IMG/VR virus record: IMGVR_UViG_3300018481_000067
Span: 1-25,476 of that record
Length of the DNA stretch: 25,476 bases
Direction: 5' to 3' (one strand)
Source: a virus
Shown in pieces: positions 17,894-25,476 of this stretch; the stretch's first letter is position 1; each line of letters begins with the position of its first letter. The notes under the pieces are model-generated. The model was not told the origin of the DNA. It did no database searches and saw nothing but the letters and a program-made list of their open reading frames with translations. The position numbers and the translations under genes were made by a program.

Positions 17894-19899
17894 CGCTCAA
17901 CACGGCTGATGCCGTCTACGTCGGTGACGTGGCGGCGGATCGGGTGTACCTGGGGGATCTGCTGGTGTGGGAGTCCACACCCACGTCCTACCTGCCCCCG
18001 GAATGGATGCTCAACCCAGCCGACCCGTACCAGGGAAGCAACTCCGGGGAACACACACTGGGTCTACGGTTCACCGCTACCGCGCCGGGGATCATCACCC
18101 ACCTTCGCTACCACCATCTCGCGACCTGTCCTGCCCCGGACCATGCCCTGACCGTCTGGAACGACGCGGGGGCGAAACTGGCCGCTGTCAGCGACCCCGC
18201 TCCGAGCGGCTACACCGGCTGGCGTGAGGTGGCCCTGCCGCAGCCGTTGACCGTTGCCGCCGGGCAGCGGCTGACCGTCTCCTACGCCGTGAACAACGGG
18301 GCTCGCTACTCCTACCGATGGACGACTCCGGTATCCCTCGCCCCGCATCTGGTTATCGACTCTGCGGTCTGGGCGTACGGCTATGACCTAGTGCCGACCC
18401 TGACTTCTGCGGAGCAGTACATGGCCGATGTCACGTTCCGGGCCGAAGGCAGTGTTCCGTGGGCACCGGACAGCATCGCCGGGCTGGTGACGTGGCTGGA
18501 CGCAGCCGACTACACACCCGGTTCCTGGCCCAACAAGAGCACCGGGCCGACGCCGACCATCGTCAGCAGTCCGGCGATGGTCAATGGTGCGCCGCAGAAC
18601 GGGCTGCCGACCGTTCGGTTCAAGATCAACGAGGGACGGCTGCGCTCGACCTTCCCGCACCCGGTCCACGACTACACGCTGGTCTACCTCGTCCGCTGGG
18701 TCGGGCCTAACGCCGGTCGGGCGTTCTCGGTGCAGTACCCACCCAGCAACATCACCATCGGGATGCACACCACATCGGCAGACACGATGTACGACAACGG
18801 GACGTGGCTCGGCGGGTACGGCTGGAACGGCTGGAATCCACCTCCTGGCCCGTGGCGGATGTACGAGGCCGACTGCCAGCAAGGGGCGGCGAGCCGGTTC
18901 TTCGTCGATGGGGAGTTCAAGGGCTCACCGGCTGCGATCGACGGCGGCGGACTCACTGGCGGCTGGGGCCTGAGCGGGTACGAGTCCACCGGGCCGGGCG
19001 AGACGATGGACATCGAGGTCGCTGAACTGGTGCTGTACAACCGCAAGTTGCCCGACGCTGAGCGCAAGCAGGTCGAGGACTACCTCTACGACAGATGGTT
19101 CGTTACTCATTGGGACCCCGACACGCAGGCATATCTGACGGCGACCGGCCTGAACGTCTCGTACGCCCCGGCGCTGGACGGGCTGGTGCGTGGGCTGAAA
19201 GACGCCGGGCTGTGGTCGAAGATGGTCGCGATCTACCCGTTCATCGGCGGCACCGAGGCGCTGCACAAGTGGAACCTCAAGGACCCGCGTGACGCTGACG
19301 ACGCCTACCGGCTGACGTTCCGGGCCGGGACACACTCACCGGCACTGGGCTACCAGCCCAACCCTGTAGCCATCGACGCCAACGGTCAGGGCCGCGCCGA
19401 TACCCACTTGGTCCCGCTGGGTCTGCTGGCGCAGAACTCGACCCACCTGTCGATGTACTCGTTGCAGAGCAAGGATGTCTACCAACGCTGCGACATGGGG
19501 GCTTACAACTGGGACGGGGCTTTGTCCCGGTTCCATGTCATCGCCCACTACCTAGGTGAGCGGTTCTACTACGGCATGGCCGAGAGTGGGGCATCAAGCG
19601 CTCCCTCACCGGCGTCGACGGGCCTGTTCGTTGCCACCCGCACGGGGGCGAATGAGCAAAGCGCGTACCGTAATGGCGTTTCGGTCGGAACCTCGTCGTC
19701 GCCATCCGTTTCGTTGCCGAGCATCGCCTTGCACATCGGCGAGATTTCCGGCTATGACCGGGAGTACAGCGACCTCCCTGTCGGGTTCGCATCCATCGGA
19801 GCAGGTCTAAGCGCGACCGACGTGGCTAGCCTGAACCTCGTCGTCACTGACTACCAGATCGCGCTCGGACGCCGCCCGGCTTTCACCGGGTTCTGGTGA
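17890..19899 (+). CDS. Multi-domain carbohydrate-binding-like tail fibre
   Basis: This 669-residue protein starts at the GTG overlapping the previous stop (GTGA, 17890-17893). Residues 1-28 are a short adaptor ([20 protein letters not shown]) of a kind seen at the start of actinophage minor tail proteins. Residues about 48-187 resemble DUF4082 ([20 protein letters not shown], then [20 protein letters not shown]). Residues about 195-400 look like a LamG/concanavalin-type lectin domain ([18 protein letters not shown] ... [18 protein letters not shown]). Residues about 405-669 are a further lectin-like phage domain ([40 protein letters not shown]). The stacking suggests a receptor-binding protein with several glycan-binding surfaces. 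No enzyme signature is seen. Confidence 0.75.
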
Positions 19900-19918
19900 C
19901 CGCAATGAAGGAGATGGA

Positions 19919-20230
19919 ATGAGTTACCTGACACAGAACGAGATTGCCAGCAGCACGGCCATGCTCAACCGGGTGGCGCAGGCGGCGGCTGAGGAGAACC
20001 TGGGTTCTGACCCGGACCGGTGGACGTACGAGAACCGCCGGGACTGGGCGTCGGCCCCCGGCTGGGATGATGCGTGGGAGTCGTACAAGGTGGGCAACCC
20101 ACCGACCGGTGAGCCGGGCGAGGTGTATGACCCTGGTCTGGATGAGGGTGTCATCACCGACGGGATGATCCTGTCGCAGGTGCAGTCGATGATCCCCGCC
20201 CCGCCCGGTGGTTCGGGGCAGAACGGGTAA
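19919..20230 (+). CDS. Small conserved-type tail-region protein
   Basis: This 103-residue acidic protein starts at an ATG behind AAGGAG (19908-19913). The N-terminal helix LTQNEIASSTAMLNRVAQAA is followed by a Trp-rich segment (DRWTYENRRDWASAPGWDDA) and by DEGVITDGMILSQVQSMIPA; the chain ends in Pro/Gly. I recall similar small proteins among actinophage tail genes, but no function is known to me. A hairpin with the form of a weak terminator follows seven bases after the stop, so this may be the last gene of the transcript that starts upstream. Confidence 0.7.
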   Translation: MSYLTQNEIASSTAMLNRVAQAAAEENLGSDPDRWTYENRRDWASAPGWDDAWESYKVGNPPTGEPGEVYDPGLDEGVITDGMILSQVQSMIPAPPGGSGQNG

Positions 20231-20236
20231 CTGCGT

Positions 20237-20256
20237 AACCCCACAGTGTGGGGTTT
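20237..20256 (+). terminator. Stem-loop between tail genes (weak terminator)
   Basis: AACCCCAC (20237-20244) pairs perfectly with GTGGGGTT (20248-20255) around an AGT loop, with one further T. The T-run is only three bases, so termination is probably partial. It lies just after the stop of the small protein gene and 19 bases before the third collagen gene. The stem is nearly the same as that at 11228-11248. Confidence 0.6.
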
Positions 20257-20274
20257 GACCGTTGGGAGTAGGGC

Positions 20275-23200
20275 GTGGCCGTCCTCAAGTATCAGGACCC
20301 GGACACACTGGTTTGGCATCCGCTGCTGGCGGGCGCTGCTGGTGCCACAGGTCCGACGGGTGCTCAGGGTCCGACCGGGGCGACGGGGGTGGCTGGTGCG
20401 ACGGGTGGAGTCGGACCTACTGGCGCTCAGGGCAGTGTCGGTCCAAGCGGTGCGACTGGTCCCCAGGGCGCTGCTGGTGTTACTGGCCCCACCGGGCCGC
20501 AGGGCGTCCAGGGTGTCTCCGGCCCTACGGGGCCGCAGGGTGGTCAGGGTGTCTCCGGCCCTACGGGACCGCAGGGTGTCGCGGGCGTGTCTGGACCCAC
20601 TGGGCCGCAGGGTGCGGTTGGTGCTACTGGTCCGTCAGGTCCGCAGGGGGCTCAGGGTGTCGTCGGTGCTACGGGACCAACAGGGACGCAGGGTCCGACT
20701 GGTTCGCAGGGAATCCAGGGTGCTGCGGGGGTCACCGGCCCGACGGGGGCGACGGGCCTCACCGGGCAGGATGGCACGTCGGTCACGATCACCGGCTCGG
20801 TCCCGACCGGGCCTCCCGGCTTCGCTGGCACAACCCCGGGTGAGGGCTGGATTTCGGAGGACGACGGCCACCTGTGGGTGTGGAGCGGCAGTGCCTGGGT
20901 CGACGCGGGACAGATCGTCGGGCCGACTGGACCCTTGGGTCCGACTGGCCCGCAGGGTGTCCAGGGAGTCACCGGCCCAACGGGTGGGCAGGGAGTTCAG
21001 GGTGTCCAGGGTGCGATCGGTCCGACTGGCCCGTTGGGGCCGACAGGTCCGGTTGGCATCACGGGGGCCACGGGTGCGACTGGTGGACAGGGAGTTCAGG
21101 GTGTCGTCGGTGCAACGGGTCCGCAGGGAGCGGTGGGCGCTACTGGGCCACAGGGTGTGGTTGGCCCCACAGGTGCTAGCGGACCCCAGGGCACTGCGGG
21201 TGTCGTCGGCCCGACGGGTGCCACCGGCCCGCAGGGGACCGCAGGCACGGCTGGGGTTACGGGTCCGACGGGTGCGCAGGGAACAGCGGGCGTGGTTGGC
21301 CCCACAGGACCGCAGGGAACCACGGGTGGTGTGGGTGCGACCGGCCCGCAGGGAGCAGCCGGGGCGGTAGGCGCGACCGGCCCGCAGGGCACGCAGGGTG
21401 TCGCGGGTCCGAGTGGCCCGACGGGGCCGGGTGGCGCGCAAGGTGGTGTAGGACCTACGGGGCCGCAAGGGACGCAAGGTGTCTCAGGCCCGACCGGGCC
21501 GGGTGGCGCGCAGGGTGTGACGGGTCCAACTGGGGCACAGGGTGTGCAAGGTGTGGTGGGTCCGACCGGGCCGCAGGGCACGCAGGGTGTCCAGGGTGTC
21601 GTCGGCCCGACGGGGGCGTCCGGCGCTCAGGGGCCGTCAGGTCCGCAGGGCGTGGCAGGCCCGACAGGTCCGCAGGGTACTGCTGGTTCGGTGGGTGCCA
21701 CCGGTCCGACGGGTGCTCAGGGCACAACCGGATCGCAGGGTCCGACCGGACCGTCAGGCACAGCGGGTACGGCTGGTGTGACTGGGCCGACTGGCCCGCA
21801 GGGCACCGCCGGTGGTGTGGGTCCGACCGGACCTCAGGGCACCGCTGGGGTGCAGGGTCCGTCAGGTCCGCAGGGCATCCAAGGTGTGACCGGGCCGCAG
21901 GGCAATGCGGGTGGGGCTGGCCCGACAGGTCCGGCTGGCTCAACAGGCGGCGTCGGCCCGACCGGACCCCAGGGCACAGCCGGTACTGCCGGTGGCGTGG
22001 GACCAACGGGGCCGCAGGGTGTCGTGGGTCCGACCGGTCCGCAAGGGACGGCTGGCACAGCGGGCGGTACTGGGGCGACCGGCCCTACGGGTGCGTCCGG
22101 CCCGAAGGGCGACACTGGGACGACGGGTGGCGTTGGTCCGACAGGTCCGCAGGGCACCGCTGGCACAGCGGGTGGGATCGGTCCGACGGGTCCGTCCGGA
22201 ACCGTCGGGGCCACAGGTCCGACCGGCGCACACGGGCCGACCGGGACGACGGGTCCCACGGGTCCGCAGGGCACGGCGGGAACGACGGGTGGCGTGGGTC
22301 CGACAGGTCCCACAGGTGCGGCGTCCACGGTTGCTGGCCCGACCGGTCCGTCCGGTTCGATCGGTCCTACCGGGCCGACAGGCCCGGGGTTGACGCAGGC
22401 GCAGTCCGACACCCGGTACGTCAACGTGACCGGGGATACGGTGACTGGTGACCTGACCCTCGCCGCCACAGGCAGCGATGGCAGGTTCTTCATCTTCGGG
22501 CGTGACGGCTTGCCGCAATGGATGTTCGGCAACTCCGGCGGCAACCTCATCGCGGGCAGGTACGACGACACCGGGGAATGGGTCGACAACCCGTGGGGGA
22601 TGAACCGCGCTGACGGTTCGATGGTTGTCGACAAACCACTATGGCTGGGCGATCCGACGCCTTACGAAGACAATCACGCCGCCAGCAAGCAGTACGTGGA
22701 CACCACCAGGGTCGCCAAGGCCGGGGACACGATGACCGGCGACTTGAAGATCAACGTGGCCCGCCATCACGGCGTGGAGTTCCGTGAGCCGGGCGGTGAG
22801 CGCCGAGTCCTCGGCATACGCACGACAACCAGTGGGGTGGCGGGACTGGGGGCGTTCAAGGCTGAGGACGATCCGACGCAGCCGCTGATGTTGCAGCCGT
22901 TCGGGGTGGGTGCCCCGAATCAGGCGGAACATGCGGTCAACCGCGACTACTTGCTGACGCAGTACGACACCAGCACTGTCACGCCAGCATCGGGCTGGGC
23001 CGCGAACAGCATCACCTGGATGACGCGGAACGGGTGGGCGGTGGTCACGTTCGACAGCGTCAGGAAGACCACCGCCCCGGCAGCGAACGACATCATGTTC
23101 ACCCTGCCGGTCGGGGCGCGCCCGATATCTGGAACGTGGTGGCTGTCAATGGTCGGTAACGTGGCGACGACCGGCGGTGGCGCTCGGGTGTACCTGGGTT

Positions 23201-23295
23201 CGGTGGAGTCCAACGGGCAGGTGAAGATTCGCGGGCTGGTGATGCCCCCGGCGAACGAAATCCTGTACGCGACGATCGCTTTCCCGTGCGTGTGA
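20275..23295 (+). CDS. Collagen-like tail fibre 3 (long)
   Basis: This 1006-residue fibre is the largest protein in the window. The GTG start is preceded by GGGAGTAGGG. Residues 1-19 ([19 protein letters not shown]) are an N-terminal peptide. Gly-X-Y triplets occupy 20-166, stop for the 49-residue knob at 167-215, and continue at 216 to about 705 with one STVA break. The triplets are mainly [15 protein letters not shown] and GGV, nearly uncharged. The C-terminal 300 residues contain fibre motifs [37 protein letters not shown] and [10 protein letters not shown], then a terminal beta domain ([40 protein letters not shown]). A fully folded stalk of over 200 triplets would extend on the order of 150-200 nm. 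Confidence 0.88.
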   Translation: MAVLKYQDPDTLVWHPLLAGAAGATGPTGAQGPTGATGVAGATGGVGPTGAQGSVGPSGATGPQGAAGVTGPTGPQGVQGVSGPTGPQGGQGVSGPTGPQGVAGVSGPTGPQGAVGATGPSGPQGAQGVVGATGPTGTQGPTGSQGIQGAAGVTGPTGATGLTGQDGTSVTITGSVPTGPPGFAGTTPGEGWISEDDGHLWVWSGSAWVDAGQIVGPTGPLGPTGPQGVQGVTGPTGGQGVQGVQGAIGPTGPLGPTGPVGITGATGATGGQGVQGVVGATGPQGAVGATGPQGVVGPTGASGPQGTAGVVGPTGATGPQGTAGTAGVTGPTGAQGTAGVVGPTGPQGTTGGVGATGPQGAAGAVGATGPQGTQGVAGPSGPTGPGGAQGGVGPTGPQGTQGVSGPTGPGGAQGVTGPTGAQGVQGVVGPTGPQGTQGVQGVVGPTGASGAQGPSGPQGVAGPTGPQGTAGSVGATGPTGAQGTTGSQGPTGPSGTAGTAGVTGPTGPQGTAGGVGPTGPQGTAGVQGPSGPQGIQGVTGPQGNAGGAGPTGPAGSTGGVGPTGPQGTAGTAGGVGPTGPQGVVGPTGPQGTAGTAGGTGATGPTGASGPKGDTGTTGGVGPTGPQGTAGTAGGIGPTGPSGTVGATGPTGAHGPTGTTGPTGPQGTAGTTGGVGPTGPTGAASTVAGPTGPSGSIGPTGPTGPGLTQAQSDTRYVNVTGDTVTGDLTLAATGSDGRFFIFGRDGLPQWMFGNSGGNLIAGRYDDTGEWVDNPWGMNRADGSMVVDKPLWLGDPTPYEDNHAASKQYVDTTRVAKAGDTMTGDLKINVARHHGVEFREPGGERRVLGIRTTTSGVAGLGAFKAEDDPTQPLMLQPFGVGAPNQAEHAVNRDYLLTQYDTSTVTPASGWAANSITWMTRNGWAVVTFDSVRKTTAPAANDIMFTLPVGARPISGTWWLSMVGNVATTGGGARVYLGSVESNGQVKIRGLVMPPANEILYATIAFPCV
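20503..20610 (+). repeat. Tandem 36-base collagen repeats
   Basis: Three consecutive 36-base units (20503-20538, 20539-20574, 20575-20610) encode [24 protein letters not shown] and [12 protein letters not shown]. The first two differ at only four bases, which indicates recent slippage or unequal recombination. Similar but more diverged units continue through the gene. Confidence 0.75.
20773..20919 (+). repeat. Non-collagen knob module, copy B
   Basis: A 147-base segment encodes 49 residues interrupting the stalk of fibre 3, homologous to 13437-13583 (38 of 49 residues identical by hand alignment). Both copies start right after a (Q/A)-D residue pair closing a triplet and end just before GPTGP. 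This implies a module moved or duplicated within the collagen frame. Confidence 0.8.
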
Positions 23296-23296
23296 T

Positions 23297-23392
23297 GTGG
23301 AACTCTTGGTCTACGTCGGCTTCTGGATACTGTGGGCGGCGGCCCTGTTCGCCATCACATACTTCGCGTTCTGGTTCGGCAACAAGTTCTGA
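23297..23392 (+). CDS. 31-residue single-helix membrane protein
   Basis: This very short gene starts at a GTG one base after the stop of collagen fibre 3, so it depends on translational coupling. The product begins MELLVYVGFWILWAAALF, continues AITYFAFW and ends FGNKF. Almost the whole chain is one hydrophobic helix with an acidic start and a basic end. Its stop is followed at once by GAGGAGG, the ribosome site of the next small gene. Function is unknown; small one-helix proteins near phage lysis genes may be holins, antiholins or exclusion proteins. An overlapping frame from 23295 gives a Ser/Arg-rich, unlikely peptide. Confidence 0.55.
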   Translation: MELLVYVGFWILWAAALFAITYFAFWFGNKF

Positions 23393-23401
23393 GGAGGCAC
23401 G

Positions 23402-23488
23402 ATGAACGGACTGAATCTGCTGTGGACAGTGCTGGCCGTGGTGATCGCCGTGCTGCTCATCATCTATCTGGTGAACGCTCTGGGCTGA
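23402..23488 (+). CDS. 28-residue single-helix membrane protein
   Basis: An ATG six bases after a strong GAGGAGG (23390-23396 region) opens a 28-residue frame. MNGLNLLWTVLAVVIAVLL is followed by IIYLVNALG. It consists of one strongly hydrophobic segment with no charged residue. The TGA stop overlaps the next ATG (TGATG, 23486-23490), so it is coupled to the two-helix protein downstream. The strong ribosome site and the stop/start overlap argue that it is translated. No function can be assigned. Confidence 0.55.
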   Translation: MNGLNLLWTVLAVVIAVLLIIYLVNALG

Positions 23489-23778
23489 TGAAGATCGACC
23501 CGGAGATGCAGGCGGCTGTCCGCAGCCGGTCGACCGGGGACATCCTCATGCTGGTGGTCGCTGCGACGATCTGCTTCTCGGTGCTCACCATCGGGGCGAC
23601 GGTCGCGTTCATCCGGGTCGCCAACCCGGAGCAGGACGTCTCAGGGGGGGCGGCTTTCATCAGTGACACGATCAACACGCTGATCGGCCTGCTGGCGGGG
23701 TTCCTCGCCGGGCGCACCGATGCGACGGCGCAGCGGCGGGCAGTGCTGCGGGACCTCAAGCCGGATGCTGAGGACTGA
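23488..23778 (+). CDS. Two-helix membrane protein, holin-like
   Basis: This 96-residue protein starts at the ATG in the TGATG overlap. An amphipathic N-terminus ([17 protein letters not shown]) leads into a first membrane helix at residues 19-42 ([20 protein letters not shown]), a short polar loop ([12 protein letters not shown]), and a second helix at about 55-75 ([20 protein letters not shown]). The tail is charged ([20 protein letters not shown]). Size, two helices and a highly charged end match class II holins and small phage membrane proteins of actinophages. No endolysin lies next to it in this window, so holin activity is inference. Confidence 0.6.
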   Translation: MKIDPEMQAAVRSRSTGDILMLVVAATICFSVLTIGATVAFIRVANPEQDVSGGAAFISDTINTLIGLLAGFLAGRTDATAQRRAVLRDLKPDAED

Positions 23779-23780
23779 GG

Positions 23781-24434
23781 GTGCTGGATCGACTGACGTC
23801 CCGTCCGATGCTCGCCTATGGGCTGGTCGTGCTCCTGTTGATCGGTTCGATCGCGCTGTCGCTGCTGACAGCGCCGCCGACATCTGTCACGCCGGTCGCT
23901 GGGGATGGGTCCAGCGCGGTGGGTCCGGTGGGACCTCCTGGGCCAGCGGGGCCACCGGGACCCCGGGGTCTGCGTGGTACGAACGGCAGCAATGGTGAGG
24001 ATGGCGCGCGCGGCCCGCGCGGTTCGTCGGGGGAGCAGGGGGAACAGGGGTCGCAGGGTTCGCGTGGCCCGCAGGGGTCGCGTGGCCCGCAGGGATCGCA
24101 GGGTTCGCGTGGCCCGCAGGGTGCTACTGGCCCGCAGGGTGAGCGTGGTCCGCAGGGTGAGCGCGGCTCACAGGGGAGGCAAGGCCCGCCCGGTCCGTCG
24201 ACGGGGGTGCCTGGACCGCAGGGACCGCCTGGACCGAGGGGACAACGAGGTCCGCGCGGGGTGCCTGGGCCGCAGGGGCAGCAGGGTCCGCGAGGCGTGC
24301 CGGGGCCACGGGGGCCGCAGGGTCCGCGAGGACTGCCCGGCATGACGTGCCCGCCGGGCTTCACACCTGAGACGGTTACTCTGCCCACGCTGTTCGATGA
24401 CACGCTGACGCTGTACGTCTGCGCGGCCAACTAG
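23781..24434 (+). CDS. Membrane-anchored collagen-like protein
   Basis: This 217-residue protein starts at GTG two bases after the previous stop. Residues 1-10 ([10 protein letters not shown]) are basic, 11-31 are a membrane helix ([19 protein letters not shown]), and 32-47 a linker. About 47 Gly-X-Y triplets follow (48-189), with one break at [10 protein letters not shown]-terminal cap of about 28 residues holds two cysteines (190 and 214). Positive-inside topology would place the collagen outside the membrane. Triplets are rich in Arg and Glu (GPR, GER, GEQ, GSR), unlike the uncharged tail fibres; such pairs stabilise collagen without hydroxyproline. There is no lipobox. The cap may nucleate trimers through a disulfide. 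Its role is unknown. Confidence 0.8.
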   Translation: MLDRLTSRPMLAYGLVVLLLIGSIALSLLTAPPTSVTPVAGDGSSAVGPVGPPGPAGPPGPRGLRGTNGSNGEDGARGPRGSSGEQGEQGSQGSRGPQGSRGPQGSQGSRGPQGATGPQGERGPQGERGSQGRQGPPGPSTGVPGPQGPPGPRGQRGPRGVPGPQGQQGPRGVPGPRGPQGPRGLPGMTCPPGFTPETVTLPTLFDDTLTLYVCAAN

Positions 24435-24455
24435 GAGGGGAGAATGGCGCGATGA
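24433..24455 (+). promoter_or_regulatory. Ribosome site with three-codon minicistron
   Basis: AGGAGG (24433-24438) overlaps the stop of the collagen gene. The ATG at correct spacing (24444) opens only Met-Ala-Arg-stop, and its TGA (24453-24455) overlaps the methyltransferase ATG (24452) as ATGA. The methyltransferase start is 13 bases from the site, too far for efficient direct initiation. Termination-reinitiation from the minicistron is the likely route. Confidence 0.5.
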
Positions 24456-25045
24456 AGACGGCGTTGGAGCGGCCCGGCCCGGACTGGTTCACCGACACGT
24501 ATGCGCGTGCGCTGTTCGCCCGCTTCTTGGAGCCGCTGGCCGGGAAGCCGAACCTGCGGTTCCTCCAGATCGGCGCGTACTGCGGCGACGCCTCAGCGTG
24601 GCTGCTGACCCACGTGCTGACCCACTCCACGTCGTACCTGATCGACGTGGACACCTGGGAGGGGTCCGCCGAGGTGGCCCACGAGAGCATCGACTTCAAC
24701 GACGTGTTCGGCTTCTACCACCAGCGGATGAATGCGCTGCGTGGCCCTGGCGGGTTCACCCAGTTCCGGCGGCAGACGTCCGACGAGTTCTTCGTCAACT
24801 ACATGGGGCCGAAGTTCGACTTCATTTACATCGACGGCTCGCATGAGACGCATCAGGTGCTCCGCGACGCGGTGAGCGCCGAGCGGCTGGTCGCACCGGG
24901 TGGGCTGATCGCGTTCGACGACTACATGTGGGACGACGGCACCGAGAACTACCCGCGTCCGGCGATCGACGCCTTCCTGCGCTGTTTCCGTGAGCGGATC
25001 ACCGTGCTGCATGTCGGGTTGCAGGTGTGGGTGGTGGGCAAGTGA
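24452..25045 (+). CDS. SAM-dependent methyltransferase (class I)
   Basis: This 197-residue protein carries a class I methyltransferase fold, closest by eye to the Methyltransf_24 type. Motif I is LRFLQIGAYCGDASAWLL (about residues 35-52). The acidic end of strand 2 is YLIDVDTWEG. FDFIYIDGSHETHQVLRDA (about 127-145) and APGGLIAFDDYMWDDG are motifs typical of the family, and the D-x-S-H and DDY residues may bind metal or substrate. It is short but complete. The substrate is unknown: related enzymes modify small molecules, sugars or glycopeptides. Because it follows fibre and collagen genes, virion glycan or protein modification is possible, but this is inference. Its stop overlaps a GTG start (GTGA, 25042-25045) of what looks like another gene. 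Confidence 0.8.
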   Translation: MKTALERPGPDWFTDTYARALFARFLEPLAGKPNLRFLQIGAYCGDASAWLLTHVLTHSTSYLIDVDTWEGSAEVAHESIDFNDVFGFYHQRMNALRGPGGFTQFRRQTSDEFFVNYMGPKFDFIYIDGSHETHQVLRDAVSAERLVAPGGLIAFDDYMWDDGTENYPRPAIDAFLRCFRERITVLHVGLQVWVVGK

Positions 25046-25068
25046 AGATCGCGGTGACGACGTTAGGG
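25042..25068 (+). pseudogene. Apparent start of an interrupted downstream gene
   Basis: A GTG overlaps the methyltransferase stop as GTGA, the usual coupling seen at other gene joints here. It begins MKIAVTTLG, a plausible start for an enzyme such as a glycosyltransferase. After about nine codons the frame runs antisense through the HNH gene, whose stop lies at 25063-25065. The rest of the frame, though open to the window end, has the composition of an antisense shadow. The simplest reading is that the HNH element lies within or replaced this gene. Confidence 0.35.
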
Positions 25069-25476
25069 GACGTGCTTCCACGTCCGTCGGCGGCGCACGT
25101 CGTGGATCGTGGTTCGCCACACGCCGTACTGCCGAGCAAGCGCGGTGTCGCCTTCGCTCGACGCGCGGATCGCACACACGTCGTCCTCGGTCAGCACGGC
25201 CTTGACGTTCCGGGCTCCGCGCGCTGTGCGTTCGCGGGCCACCTTGTCGCGCATGTTGTCGGCGTGCGTGCCAAGACGCAGATGCGCCGGGTTGCAGCAG
25301 GGCGGGTTGTCGCAGGAGTGGAGCACCTGCGTCCCGTCTGGGATTGGCCCGACCCACACGAGATAGGCGACCCGGTGCGCAGTGCGTTGGCCGAGCGCGT
25401 TCAGTTGTCCGTAGCCAGCGACGTACCGAGCGCGTTGCCAGTCCCAGCACCCATCGGTGGGCCGACTCGGCAGTCC
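25063..25476 (-). CDS. HNH endonuclease, 5' end outside the window
   Basis: This is the only convincing minus-strand gene. The frame is open from the right edge and ends at a TAA (complement of 25063-25065). Reading from the edge: TDGCWDWQRARYVAGYGQLN, then RTAHRVAYLVWVGPIPDG, VLHSCDNPPCCNPAHLRLGT and HADNMRDKVARERTARG. This is the classic order of phage HNH homing-type nucleases, with the H-C-DN-C-NP-HL core as metal and catalytic site. The C-terminal part (LTEDDVCAIRAS, LARQYGVWRTTIHDVRRR) is a helix-turn-helix-like DNA-binding segment. A GTG at 25359 is in frame but would cut off the N-terminal W/G-rich part, so the true start is probably beyond 25476. Opposite orientation to all neighbours suggests a mobile insertion. 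Confidence 0.85.
   Translation of the reverse strand, partial: GLPSRPTDGCWDWQRARYVAGYGQLNALGQRTAHRVAYLVWVGPIPDGTQVLHSCDNPPCCNPAHLRLGTHADNMRDKVARERTARGARNVKAVLTEDDVCAIRASSEGDTALARQYGVWRTTIHDVRRRRTWKHVP

Noticed and set aside
20340-22390. Repeat array that might be taken for a CRISPR or satellite array
   Set aside because: The periodicity is 9 bases (one triplet of codons) within a continuous frame, there are no conserved repeat/spacer units, and the flanks are coding. It is collagen.
23295-23405. ATG frame overlapping the collagen stop by TGATG, 36 codons
   Set aside because: The start overlap is attractive, but the product is Ser/Arg-rich and shadow-like. The GTG frame two bases later gives a clean membrane helix.
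25042-25476. Plus-strand frame open from MKIAVTTLG to the window end, as a complete new gene
   Set aside because: Only the first nine or so codons look genuine. The rest is antisense to a well-supported HNH nuclease and has shadow composition.

Overview
The window is the structural half of a tailed-phage (siphovirus) genome. High GC content, frequent GTG/TTG starts, GGAGG-type ribosome sites and the gene families point to a phage of a high-GC actinobacterium. Apart from an antisense HNH gene at the right edge, every gene is on the + strand and tightly packed with stop/start overlaps. No tRNA, rRNA, CRISPR array, integrase or terminase was seen.

Layout. (a) 1-135 is the C-terminal part of a bacterial acyl-CoA ligase joined in frame to the phage capsid maturation protease (about 136-1290). 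The join looks like a chimera. (b) Head: a small Cys-rich protein (1294-1443), a major capsid protein with a built-in acidic scaffold-like N-terminus (1566-3191), and an unassigned structural protein (3263-4051). (c) Tail tube and neck: probable major tail protein (4063-4821), Cys-rich head-tail adaptor (4830-5657), a second Cys-rich connector or terminator (5654-6139) and an HK97 gp10-like neck protein (6139-6672). (d) Tail assembly: chaperone G (6712-7149), its -1 frameshift extension T (to 7328), and the tape measure protein (7341-10166). (e) Tail tip: two minor tail proteins (10176-12457) and a small protein (12454-12723).

(f) Receptor-binding region, 12.7-23.3 kb: three large collagen-like (Gly-X-Y) fibres (12756-14543, 16271-17893, 20275-23295) alternate with a parallel beta-helix tailspike (14553-16274) and a multi-domain carbohydrate-binding-like fibre (17890-19899). 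Two of the collagen fibres carry the same 49-residue non-collagen knob. (g) Membrane module, 23.3-24.4 kb: two tiny single-helix proteins (31 and 28 aa), a two-helix holin-like protein (96 aa), and a fourth collagen-like protein that is membrane-anchored and rich in charged triplets. (h) A SAM-dependent methyltransferase (24452-25045), whose start is preceded by a three-codon minicistron. Then comes the apparent first few codons of a further gene, overrun by an antisense HNH endonuclease that leaves the window.

The most unusual parts are the collagen density (roughly 400 Gly-X-Y triplets by eye), the membrane-anchored charged collagen next to holin-like micro-proteins, the 5' ligase/protease chimera, two similar terminator-like hairpins (one inside a gene), and the HNH invasion near the right edge. 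All family calls are from reading the translations; no database search was run.
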